A stretch of 64,000 nucleotides of DNA from positions 1,488,001-1,552,000 of the forward strand of contig JADJCM010000001.1 in NCBI GenBank assembly GCA_016703225.1. Reading direction: 5' to 3'. Below, piece by piece: positions 1-7,436 of this stretch (positions are counted from its first letter, which is position 1; the number at the start of each line of letters is the position of its first letter). This DNA comes from Lysobacterales bacterium (GTDB lineage: Bacteria > Pseudomonadota > Gammaproteobacteria > Xanthomonadales > Ahniellaceae). A program made the position numbers and the translations under genes. Under the pieces are notes generated by a model. That model had not been told where the DNA came from, searched no databases, and saw only the letters and a list, made by a program, of their open reading frames with translations.

Positions 1-118
1 GCTCGCCGCCGTGCTTGGTCCAGTGGTGATTCTGCTGGTCGGTGCCGTCGTGCTCGCGATCGTGCTCGCGATCCTGCTGCCGATCTTCGAGTTGAACTCG
101 TTGGTGGGTCGCGCATGA
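1..118 (+). CDS. gspF: Type II secretion inner-membrane protein GspF, C-terminal end (partial)
   Basis: Only the last 38 codons are inside the window, read from base 2 to a TGA at 116-118. They encode one long hydrophobic helix followed by Leu-Leu-Pro-Ile-Phe-Glu-Leu-Asn, the ending typical of GspF, the polytopic platform protein of type II secretion. The related PilC of type IV pili usually ends differently, so GspF is preferred. The stop codon overlaps the ftsE start as ATGA (115-118), which implies translational coupling. Identification rests on a short tail, so an alternative T2SS/T4P platform protein is possible. Confidence 0.6.
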   Translation, partial: LAAVLGPVVILLVGAVVLAIVLAILLPIFELNSLVGRA

Positions 119-792
119 TCCGGTTCGACGGCGTCGGCAAGCGCTATGCGAACGGCGGCGATGCACTGACGGAGCTGAGCTTCGAGATCGGTACCGGAGA
201 GATGCTGTTCGTCACCGGCCACTCCGGCGCCGGCAAGAGCACCCTGATCAAGCTGCTGGCGCTGATCGAGCGGCCGACGCGCGGCCAGATCGCGGTCGAC
301 GGCGAAGCGCTTGCGAACACGCGCGGCGCTCGCATCGCCGCGTATCGGCAACGCCTCGGCCTGGTGTTCCAGGACTACCGATTGCTCGAAGACCGCAGCG
401 TGGCCGCCAATGTCGCGCTGCCGTTGCAGATCGCCGGCTGCGACGACACCGAACTGCAGAAACGGGTGCGCGCGGCGTTGGACCTGGTCGGCCTCGGTGG
501 CCGCGAACGCGTGCGTCCGAGCATGCTTTCGGGTGGCGAGCAGCAGCGCGTGGGCATCGCCCGAGCCATCGTCGCACGCCCGGCGCTGATCGTCGCCGAC
601 GAACCGACCGGAAATCTCGATCCGCAGCTGGCAAGCGAGATCATGCAGCTGTTCGTCGCACTCGCGCACACCGGCAGCACCATCCTGGTCGCATCGCACG
701 ACCTGCATCTGATCCAGCGCATGAAGCGGCGCGTGCTGGTGCTGGACAAGGGACGGCTGATCGACGATTTCCGCCCGGGAAAGAGCGCATGA
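115..792 (+). CDS. ftsE: Cell division ATP-binding protein FtsE
   Basis: A 225-residue ABC ATPase with all motifs in place. Walker A GHSGAGKS is at residues 35-42, the signature LSGGEQQ near residue 138, and Walker B with DEPTGNLD near 160-167. FtsE pairs with FtsX at the inner face of the membrane, where the complex couples divisome state to activation of peptidoglycan amidases. The length is normal for FtsE, and ftsX follows with an ATGA overlap at 789-792, which rules out most other ABC families. The start ATG overlaps the gspF stop. It is unusual that the upstream neighbour is a secretion gene rather than ftsY. Confidence 0.95.
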   Translation: MIRFDGVGKRYANGGDALTELSFEIGTGEMLFVTGHSGAGKSTLIKLLALIERPTRGQIAVDGEALANTRGARIAAYRQRLGLVFQDYRLLEDRSVAANVALPLQIAGCDDTELQKRVRAALDLVGLGGRERVRPSMLSGGEQQRVGIARAIVARPALIVADEPTGNLDPQLASEIMQLFVALAHTGSTILVASHDLHLIQRMKRRVLVLDKGRLIDDFRPGKSA

Positions 793-1790
793 GCCGGCGC
801 AGTCGCCGCTCGAAGGAGGACCAGGCAGCGCTGCAGCCGCCGGCGAACATCCGCATCGCGCGCAATCGCGGGCTTGGGCGTCCGAGCGTGGTGCAGTGGT
901 TCGCCCAGCATCGCGCCGCCTGCCGCGCCGCGTTGGCGCAATTCGCCGCGCACCGCATCGGCAGCAGCGTCAACGTGCTGGTAATCGGACTCGCGCTGAC
1001 GCTGCCGTTGTTGCTCGATCACGCCGTGCACAATCTGTCGCAGGTCGGCGGCGCGCTTGACGAGCAACGCGATGTCACGGTGTTCCTCGACCCGGAACTG
1101 AACGCGGCTGGCGTCGATGCCAGCATGCGCGCGCTGCTGGCGGTGGACGGCGTCGCCGCGCTGCGCCGGCGCACGCCCGGCCAGGGTCTGGAGGAACTGC
1201 GCCAGTTGCCCGGATTCGAGGCCGCAGCGGCCGCGCTCGATCGCAACCCGCTGCCCTGGGTGGCGCTGGCCACGCCCGAGGCCGGCGTCACCGGTGCCGA
1301 ACTGGCGGCGCGCCTGGAAGCCGTCGCCGGCGTCGACCTGGTGCAGCACGACGCCGCCTGGCGCGAACGCCTCGACCGCATCCTCGGACTGCTGCGCCGC
1401 ATCGTGCAGGTGCTGGCCGGCCTGCTCGGTCTTGGCGCGATGTTGCTGATCGCGAACGCGATCCGTCTCGACGTGATGGCGCGGCGCGAGGAGATCAGCA
1501 TCGTTTCGCTGCTCGGCGGCAGCGACGCCCATGTGCGCCGTCCGTTTCTCTACGGCGGCGCGCTTTACGGCGTCTTGGGTGCGGCGCTCGCGATCGCGCT
1601 GTCGTGGCTGGTGTACCTGCTGCTGCGCGCGCCGGTCGCGGCGCTGGCGGCGAGCTACGCCGCAGACTTTCGCCTGTCGGCGCCGAGCGCCGCTGCAAGC
1701 CTGCTGGCGCTGGTCGCGGGAGCGGTGCTGGGCTGGATCGGCGCCTTGGTCGCCGCTACCCTGCAACTACTTTCCGACCGGGCCGACTGA
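789..1790 (+). CDS. ftsX: Cell division permease-like protein FtsX
   Basis: A 333-residue membrane protein with an N-terminal cytoplasmic stretch rich in Arg, a first membrane segment near residues 57-75, a periplasmic domain, and three further hydrophobic segments in the C-terminal half. This is the FtsX topology (four membrane helices, FtsX/MacB-like permease fold). It has no transport motif of its own and is thought to transmit FtsE ATPase cycles to periplasmic amidase activators. Its ATG overlaps the ftsE stop. The basic N-terminal extension (residues 1-50) is longer than in some relatives, but no better start is visible. Confidence 0.93.
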   Translation: MSRRSRRSKEDQAALQPPANIRIARNRGLGRPSVVQWFAQHRAACRAALAQFAAHRIGSSVNVLVIGLALTLPLLLDHAVHNLSQVGGALDEQRDVTVFLDPELNAAGVDASMRALLAVDGVAALRRRTPGQGLEELRQLPGFEAAAAALDRNPLPWVALATPEAGVTGAELAARLEAVAGVDLVQHDAAWRERLDRILGLLRRIVQVLAGLLGLGAMLLIANAIRLDVMARREEISIVSLLGGSDAHVRRPFLYGGALYGVLGAALAIALSWLVYLLLRAPVAALAASYAADFRLSAPSAAASLLALVAGAVLGWIGALVAATLQLLSDRAD

Positions 1791-1796
1791 AGCAGC

Positions 1797-2645
1797 ATGA
1801 GCGCCGTACTGACCTCTCACATTGCGAGCGATGAGCCGCGCGTGCTGGTGGTCGATGGCTCGAAAGTGGCGCGCCGGATGATCGAGCAGGTGTTGCGCGC
1901 CGAACTGCCAAACGTGGTGGTGATGAGTTGCGAGACTGGAGCCCAGGCCAAACAGCATCTCGAAGCGGGCGTGGTTGATCTGGTCACGATGGCGCTGACC
2001 CTGCCGGACATGGATGGCTTCGAGTTGGCGCGCCACATCCGCGAGTTCACGCCGCAGGCCTATATCCCGATAATCGTCGTTTCCGGCAGCGTCACCGAGA
2101 TGCTCGAGACGCGCGGCATGTCCGACGATGTCACCGACTATTTCGACAAGGCGCTCGGTTTCGCCGCGCTCGGGGAGTTCATCCGCGGCTACATCAGCGC
2201 GCAGACCTCGGCTGACGGCCAGGTGCTCTACGTCGAGGACAGCAAGGTGGTGGCGCTGGCGACGCGGCGCATGCTGGAGAAGTACGGACTCAAGGTCACC
2301 CACGTCGTCAGTGTCGAAGACGCGCTCGCCCTGGTCGATACCGCCAAGGCGCAGAGCGGCGGGCCCGGTGCCGACCTGATTCTGACCGACGTCTATCTGA
2401 AGGGTGGTCTGACCGGCAAGGAGCTGCTCGAACACATCCGCGGCCCCTACGGGTATTCCAAGGGCCAATTGCCGATCCTGGTGATGACGGCCGATGACAA
2501 TCCGAACAACCAGGCGGCGCTGTTGCGCGCCGGCGCCAACGATCTGGTCAGCAAGCCGGTCGAGGAGCGCCTGCTGATCACCAAGCTGCTGTTCCAGCTG
2601 CGCGTCGGCCGGAACTTTCGCCAGACCCAATCCGCGCGGGCGTGA
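1797..2645 (+). CDS. Response regulator with two receiver domains, the first degenerate
   Basis: A 282-residue protein made of two receiver (REC) domains and no output domain. The second (about residues 143-275) keeps its acidic pair Glu147-Asp148, the phospho-acceptor Asp198 and a Lys in LVSKP, so it should be phosphorylatable. In the first (about 14-130) the acceptor position is Ala66 and the second acidic residue is Gly21 (VVDG), while the conserved Lys is retained, so it is probably a pseudo-receiver. The gene sits 6 bases after ftsX and its stop overlaps the GTG start of ung. No histidine kinase is nearby. Partner and target are unknown; REC-only proteins often act in phosphorelays or by protein binding. 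Confidence 0.85.
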   Translation: MSAVLTSHIASDEPRVLVVDGSKVARRMIEQVLRAELPNVVVMSCETGAQAKQHLEAGVVDLVTMALTLPDMDGFELARHIREFTPQAYIPIIVVSGSVTEMLETRGMSDDVTDYFDKALGFAALGEFIRGYISAQTSADGQVLYVEDSKVVALATRRMLEKYGLKVTHVVSVEDALALVDTAKAQSGGPGADLILTDVYLKGGLTGKELLEHIRGPYGYSKGQLPILVMTADDNPNNQAALLRAGANDLVSKPVEERLLITKLLFQLRVGRNFRQTQSARA

Positions 2646-3343
2646 GCGGCGAGCGCGTCCGCCTCGAAGCGGGCTGGAAGGCGCGCCTCGCCGACGAGTT
2701 CGCGGCGCCGTACCTGCAAGGCCTGCGCGCGTTCCTGGTCGCGGAGAAGCAGGCGGGCAAGACCCTGTTTCCTCCCGCTGCGCAGATCTTCGCGGCACTC
2801 GACGCGACGCCGTTCGATGCGGTCAAGGTTGTGATCCTCGGCCAGGACCCGTACCACGGCCCCGGCCAGGCGCATGGTCTGTGCTTCTCGGTGTTGCCGG
2901 GCACGCCGGTGCCGCCGTCGCTGCTCAATATCCAAGCCGAGATCGAGCGCGATCTCGGCATCGCCCGACCCGACCATGGTGACTTGATGGCGTGGGCGCG
3001 CCAGGGCGTATTGCTGTTGAACGCCGTGCTGACGGTCGAGCAGGGCCGTGCCGGTGCGCACCAGGGCCGCGGCTGGGAGCACTTCACCGATCGCATCGTG
3101 CACTGCCTCAACGAGGAACGCGAGAACCTGGTGTTCCTGCTCTGGGGCAGCCACGCCCAGGCCAAGGGCAAAGCCATCGATATGCGGCGGCATCTGGTGC
3201 TGAAAGCGCCGCATCCGTCGCCGCTGTCGGCGTATCGCGGCTTCACCGGCTGCGGCCACTTCTCGGCTGCGAATGCCTACCTGCGCGAGCACGCTCGCGC
3301 GCCGATCGACTGGCGCCTGCCGGCGCGGGCGACCTTGGCCTGA
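2642..3343 (+). CDS. ung: Uracil-DNA glycosylase
   Basis: A 233-residue family 1 uracil-DNA glycosylase, which removes uracil from DNA to start base-excision repair. The water-activating loop GQDPYH carries catalytic Asp69, the uracil pocket LCFSV follows, and the late HPSPLS motif supplies the catalytic His. The length matches the family. The start is a GTG at 2642 that overlaps the previous stop (GTGA). The downstream small gene is convergent and begins only one base after the stop. Confidence 0.97.
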   Translation: MSGERVRLEAGWKARLADEFAAPYLQGLRAFLVAEKQAGKTLFPPAAQIFAALDATPFDAVKVVILGQDPYHGPGQAHGLCFSVLPGTPVPPSLLNIQAEIERDLGIARPDHGDLMAWARQGVLLLNAVLTVEQGRAGAHQGRGWEHFTDRIVHCLNEERENLVFLLWGSHAQAKGKAIDMRRHLVLKAPHPSPLSAYRGFTGCGHFSAANAYLREHARAPIDWRLPARATLA

Positions 3344-3760
3344 TCAGCCGCGACCGCCGCCGAAGCGCAGCCAGTGGTCGGCGACGCTTTCGCTGGAGAA
3401 CATCATCATCGCCAGGCCCTTGTCGGCGCCGACGATCATGCCCATCTCGTTGGCCTCGACCTCTTCGCGTGCATCGACGAAGGCCAGGCGAATGTCGCGG
3501 AACCCGGCTTCGACCATGGCATCGGTGACGGTTTCGAACACGTCGGGCCCGGGGTCGCCGAACGGCTCCAGTTCTTCGATCACCAGAAGGCACGTTGCGG
3601 CGCGGTGCCGGCACTCGGTGCCGAGCGCGGTCCAATACGCGACCGAGACTGCGACCGAGTCGACGCCGCCACGCACGTGGGCGCGCAGGTAGCCGTGGCG
3701 CTCGGCTAGTTCGATGTCGAATCCGGGTCCGTGGAGGGTGTCGCTGCCTGGCATGATCAC
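3344..3760 (-). CDS. Small protein of unknown function
   Basis: A 138-residue soluble protein with no signal peptide and no membrane segment. It alternates predicted strands and helices, with a sequence resembling small STAS/SpoIIAA-like folds (a central LLVIEELEPF strand and an acidic patch), but I see no catalytic motif and do not recognise a named family. It is convergent with ung and lies upstream, in the opposite direction, of the TerC riboswitch leader. An alternative ATG two codons further in (3754) is equally possible as the start. Confidence 0.6.
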   Translation of the reverse strand: MIMPGSDTLHGPGFDIELAERHGYLRAHVRGGVDSVAVSVAYWTALGTECRHRAATCLLVIEELEPFGDPGPDVFETVTDAMVEAGFRDIRLAFVDAREEVEANEMGMIVGADKGLAMMMFSSESVADHWLRFGGGRG

Positions 3761-3891
3761 TGAGTTGCGGCTCGGGTTGGGCCGATGATGGCATCGTCGG
3801 GACGGCCTGCGCGCCCGCTTCGACGCTTGACGTACGGATCACGCGCTTGCGGCATACTGGGCTGCTCCCGGCGCTGGTTGGCCGGGACGCT

Positions 3892-4109
3892 CCAAGGGGA
3901 GTAGCTCCCGCCGCAACGACCGTCAGCACGGAACCGCAGGTTCCCGGTCTTGTGGGCAGTGCCCAGGCACTGCGAGCAAGACCTTGGCCTTGAGGAGGGC
4001 TGGACGCGAGTCCGGCCTTCCGCCGCCGTGTGCGGGGGCCGGGTCGCGTACATCGTTCCCGCTCCGCCGCGACGGCACGTGCCGTGGCCGAGGGTTTCGG
4101 GGAATCGTG
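3892..4109 (+). promoter_or_regulatory. yybP-ykoY manganese riboswitch leader of the TerC gene
   Basis: The leader starts with CCAAGGGGAGTAGCTC at 3892-3907, the hallmark 5' end of the yybP-ykoY aptamer. It closes with GAGCAAGACCTTGGCC ending at 3989. CCAAGG (3892-3897) pairs with CCTTGG (3982-3987) as helix P1. The 3' strand CCTTGGCC (3982-3989) can instead pair with GGCCGAGG at 4086-4093, just upstream of the start codon, giving a visible switch between two folds. Members of this class bind Mn2+ and turn on TerC/MntP-type exporters. The mode here (translation or Rho) is inferred, as no U-tract terminator is visible. A TTGACG at 3827 could be a -35 box, but the match is weak. Confidence 0.88.
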
Positions 4110-5117
4110 ATGCAAACAATTGGTGAATGGTGGATGTGGGCCGGCTTTGCCGGCTTCGTGCTGGTCGCGCTGGTCGTCGACCTGGTGGTGATGCGTGCGC
4201 AAGGCGCGCACAAGGTCTCGGTGCGCGAAGCGCTGGGCTGGTCGCTGGTGTGGATCGTGTTCGCGCTGCTGTTCTGCGCTGGTCTGTGGTGGTACCTCGA
4301 TGGCAGCGGTGGCCGCGAACTGGCCAATGCCAAGGCCAGCGAGTTCCTGACCGGGTATCTGATCGAGAAGTCGCTGTCGGTCGACAACATCTTCGTGTTC
4401 CTGATGGTGTTCACTTACTTCGCGGTGCCGATCGAATTCCAGAAGCGGGTGCTGATCATCGGCGTGATCGGAGCGATCGTGCTGCGCGCCGTGATGATCC
4501 TGCTTGGCGCTCTGCTGATCGCGCAATTCCACTGGGTGCTGTACCTGTTCGGCCTGTTCTTGCTGGTCACCGGCCTGAAGATGCTGTGGTTCGCCGACGA
4601 AACTCCGGATCTCGAACGCAACCCGGTGCTGCGCTGGATGCGTTCGCACCTGAAGATCGCGAACCACTTTCGCGGCGAGGATTTCAGTTTCGTCGAAGCC
4701 GGCCAGCGCTGGTTCACGCCGCTGTTCGCGGTAGTGATCCTGATCGCGGTCACCGACGTGATCTTCGCGGTCGACTCGATCCCGGCGATCTACGCCATCA
4801 CTGAAGATCCGTTCATCGTGATGACCGCGAACATCTTCGCCATCCTCGGCCTGCGCGCGCTGTACTTCCTGCTCGCCGACCTGAAGGAACGTTTCCACCT
4901 GCTCACCTACGGGCTGGCGATGGTGCTGGTGTTCGTCGGCGCCAAGATGCTGATCGTCGATTTCTACAAGTTCGACGCGCTGCTCTCGCTCGGCATCGTG
5001 GTCGCGATCCTCGCCACCAGCATCGTGATCAGCCTGATGTACCCATTCGGGACGCGGCGCCAAGGAGCGGGGCTGGCGGCTGGTGATGACCCGAAACGCG
5101 AGCGGCGCGAGCGCTGA
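4110..5117 (+). CDS. TerC-family integral membrane protein (Alx-like metal transporter)
   Basis: A 335-residue protein with about nine membrane helices. Conserved acidic membrane residues occur in VDLVVMR, SVDNIFVF and TDVIFAVDSIPA, the signature repeats of the TerC family. E. coli Alx, the best-known relative, is under the same riboswitch class and is linked to manganese export, so the same role is inferred here. I chose the ATG at 4110 because it directly follows the riboswitch leader; the reading frame is open further upstream but only through structured RNA. The next gene is convergent, with 3 bases between stops. Confidence 0.93.
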   Translation: MQTIGEWWMWAGFAGFVLVALVVDLVVMRAQGAHKVSVREALGWSLVWIVFALLFCAGLWWYLDGSGGRELANAKASEFLTGYLIEKSLSVDNIFVFLMVFTYFAVPIEFQKRVLIIGVIGAIVLRAVMILLGALLIAQFHWVLYLFGLFLLVTGLKMLWFADETPDLERNPVLRWMRSHLKIANHFRGEDFSFVEAGQRWFTPLFAVVILIAVTDVIFAVDSIPAIYAITEDPFIVMTANIFAILGLRALYFLLADLKERFHLLTYGLAMVLVFVGAKMLIVDFYKFDALLSLGIVVAILATSIVISLMYPFGTRRQGAGLAAGDDPKRERRER

Positions 5118-5120
5118 CGC

Positions 5121-5726
5121 TCAGCCGCCCGCCGGCAGCGGATCGTGCAGCGCGGCGAGAGCCTGCAAGCCAAGCTGACCGAGATCGGCGCGACCCTCGA
5201 CCTCGAACCAGTGACGCATGGTCGCGCGAATCACGCCGATACAGGCTCCGGCCAGTACGCGCGCGCGCAACTCGGCGGCTTCCCCGCTGCCGAGGCGCTG
5301 CACGAAGCTGCAATACATCGCCTCTTCCCAGTCGCGGTCAATTTCGTGCTCCACCGCGATCAGCGACGGTGTACTGGCGACCACGCGCTGTTGCGCGATC
5401 AACTGCTCGCGGTTGGCGGCGTATTCAGCGGCGAAGATTTGCGCGATGCGGCGCAGGCTGGCGAGCGGGCTCTCGCCGTGCGGTGCGGCGTCGAGCAATG
5501 CGCAAAAGCCCTCCAAGCGCTCGGCGCGGTGCGGAAACGCGAGCGCCTCCTTGTTGTCGAAGTAGCGGAAGAAGGTGCGCCGGCTGACCCCGGCGTCGGC
5601 GCAGATTTCATCGAGCGTGGTCCGGCCGAAGCCGACGCTGTGGAAGCGGCGATTGGCGGCGCGCACCAGCGCGCGCCGGGTGGCGTCTTTCTTCAACTCG
5701 CGGCGCAGCGACGGTGGCTTTTTCAT
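5121..5726 (-). CDS. TetR-family transcriptional regulator, divergent from the pfa cluster
   Basis: A 201-residue regulator with a classic TetR helix-turn-helix at residues 20-65: TTLDEICADAGVSRRTFFRYF, followed by DNKEALAF. The C-terminal ligand domain is divergent, as usual. Its start ATG is only 31 bases from the pfaD start on the other strand, so it most likely controls the lipid-synthase operon and itself. Two AGTGCCA copies 10 bases apart lie in the shared intergenic region and are operator candidates. The inducer is unknown; acyl-CoA or a fatty acid would fit the context, but that is inference. The reading frame is open further upstream but would run into pfaD. Confidence 0.92.
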   Translation of the reverse strand: MKKPPSLRRELKKDATRRALVRAANRRFHSVGFGRTTLDEICADAGVSRRTFFRYFDNKEALAFPHRAERLEGFCALLDAAPHGESPLASLRRIAQIFAAEYAANREQLIAQQRVVASTPSLIAVEHEIDRDWEEAMYCSFVQRLGSGEAAELRARVLAGACIGVIRATMRHWFEVEGRADLGQLGLQALAALHDPLPAGG

Positions 5727-5756
5727 CGCCAAGAGGATATAGCTGTCTGCCCACAA

Positions 5757-5773
5757 AGTGCCACTGAGTGCCA
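5757..5773. promoter_or_regulatory. Direct repeat AGTGCCA x2, candidate TetR operator
   Basis: AGTGCCA occurs at 5757-5763 and 5767-5773, one helical turn apart, and the middle contains the near-palindrome CACTGAGTG. The site overlaps the proposed pfaD start region and lies 31 bases from the TetR gene start, where an autoregulatory operator would be expected. Function is inferred. Confidence 0.35.
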
Positions 5774-7419
5774 AATTCGCCGTGAGCCAGTCCCATTCCC
5801 TCCCCCGCGCCCACGGCGCAACCCCGGCGCTGGCGTGGACCGCCGGCGCGCACGCCGCAGTTTTCGATGGTGCCGGCATTGCCGCCGCTGCCGCCGCAGT
5901 GCGCGAGCCGCTGCATGTGCTGCGTGGTCGCGATGGCGGCATCGGCGTTGGCCGCGACGGTGAAGTGATGACCTCGAACGACGCCGCGGTGTGGCCGTTG
6001 CTCGGCCTGCTGCCGCCGCTGTACCCGGAATGGCTCGGCGATCGCAGCTTCCAGGAGGTGCACGGCACGCGTCATGCGTACATCGGCGGCGCCATGGCCA
6101 ATGGCATCGCCTCGGCGCAGATGGTGATCGAGCTCGGCAAGGTCGGCGCGCTCGGCATGTTCGGCGCCGCGGGGCTGTCGCCGGCGCGCGTCGAAGCGGC
6201 GATCGACACCATCGCCGCCGCGCTGGATCCGCTCGGCAAACCCTGGGGCGTGAATCTGATCCACAGCCCGGCCGAGCCTTCGCTCGAAGACGCCATCGTC
6301 GATCTGTTCCTGCGTCGCGGCGTGCGTCGCGTCGAGGCGAGCGCGTTCATGGCGATGTCGCCGGCGATCGTGCGCTACGCCGCGAGCGGTCTGAGCCGCG
6401 ATGCCGCGGGTCGCATCCAGCGCCGCAACTTCGTGATCGGCAAGGTCTCGCGCGAGGAGGTCGCCCGTCGTTTCCTCGAACCCCCATCCACGAAGATCCT
6501 GAACGCACTGGTCGAGTCCGGCCGCCTGACGCGCGACGAGGCCGATCTCGCCGCGCAACTGCCGGTGGCCGACGACCTGACCGGCGAAGCCGATTCCGGC
6601 GGCCACACCGACAACCGGCCGTTGCCGGTGCTGATCCCGGCGCTGATGCGCCTGCGCGATGAAATCGTTGTCAGGCGCGGCGACGCGCGCACGATCCGCA
6701 TCGGTGCCGCGGGTGGTCTTGGTACGCCGGGTGCTGTCGCCGCCGCGTTCGCGCTCGGTGCGGCGTATGTGCAGACCGGCTCGGTGAACCAGAGCTGCAT
6801 CGAGGCGGGGCTGCACGCGCGTGGCCGCGCCATGCTCGCGAAGGCCGGCATGGCCGACGTGGCCATGGCCCCGGCCGCCGACATGTTCGAGATGGGCGTC
6901 GACGTGCAGGTGCTCAAGCGCGGCACCCTGTTCGCGCCGCGTGCGAAGAAGCTGTACGAGCTGTATCGCGCGCATGCGAGCTTCGAGGAAATTGCGGCCG
7001 AGGAACGCGAGCGCATCGAGCGCCAACTATTGCGCAGCGACTACGCCAGCGCCTGGGCTTCGACGCGGGCGTTCTGGGAGAAGCGTGAATCGGCGCAGGC
7101 CGAACGCGGCGAGCGTGATCCGAAGCACCGCATGGCGCTGGTGTTCCGCTCCTATCTGGGCTTGGCCGCACGCTGGGCGATCGACGGCGTCGAGGACCGC
7201 GACTCCGACTACCAGATCTGGTGCGGGCCGGCGATGGGCGGCTTCAACCGTTGGGTCGAGGGCAGCTTCCTCGAAGCCCCCGAAGGGCGCAGCGTGGCCC
7301 AGGTCGCGCTGAACCTGCTCGAAGGTGCCGCGGTGGTTACGCGCGCCCAGCAACTGCGCAGTTATGGCGTGCCGGTGCCGGCCGCCGCCTTCGATTTCCG
7401 TCCGCGCCCGCTCGCCTGA
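5758..7419 (+). CDS. pfaD: PfaD-family trans-acting enoyl reductase of PUFA/secondary-lipid synthases
   Basis: A 553-residue flavin-dependent TIM-barrel protein of the 2-nitropropane dioxygenase superfamily, with the PfaD hallmarks IGGAMANGIASAQ, GAAGLSP, QTGSVNQSC and the VQVLKRGTLFAPRA segment. PfaD supplies enoyl-ACP reduction in trans to the multidomain synthases, setting which double bonds are kept. Length and motifs match PfaD. It is the first gene of the cluster, with 17 bases to the next synthase start, and its product should dock with both megasynthases. The start is uncertain: a GTG at 5758 is used here, and a second in-frame GTG at 5782 is possible. Neither has a clear ribosome-binding site. 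Confidence 0.95.
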   Translation: MPLSAKFAVSQSHSLPRAHGATPALAWTAGAHAAVFDGAGIAAAAAAVREPLHVLRGRDGGIGVGRDGEVMTSNDAAVWPLLGLLPPLYPEWLGDRSFQEVHGTRHAYIGGAMANGIASAQMVIELGKVGALGMFGAAGLSPARVEAAIDTIAAALDPLGKPWGVNLIHSPAEPSLEDAIVDLFLRRGVRRVEASAFMAMSPAIVRYAASGLSRDAAGRIQRRNFVIGKVSREEVARRFLEPPSTKILNALVESGRLTRDEADLAAQLPVADDLTGEADSGGHTDNRPLPVLIPALMRLRDEIVVRRGDARTIRIGAAGGLGTPGAVAAAFALGAAYVQTGSVNQSCIEAGLHARGRAMLAKAGMADVAMAPAADMFEMGVDVQVLKRGTLFAPRAKKLYELYRAHASFEEIAAEERERIERQLLRSDYASAWASTRAFWEKRESAQAERGERDPKHRMALVFRSYLGLAARWAIDGVEDRDSDYQIWCGPAMGGFNRWVEGSFLEAPEGRSVAQVALNLLEGAAVVTRAQQLRSYGVPVPAAAFDFRPRPLA

Positions 7420-7436
7420 AGCGCACCGAGGTTTCC

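Noticed and set aside
3827..3858. Sigma-70 promoter TTGACG ... CATACT before the riboswitch.
   Set aside because: The spacer is 20 bases, too long for a confident call. It is mentioned only as a weak candidate.
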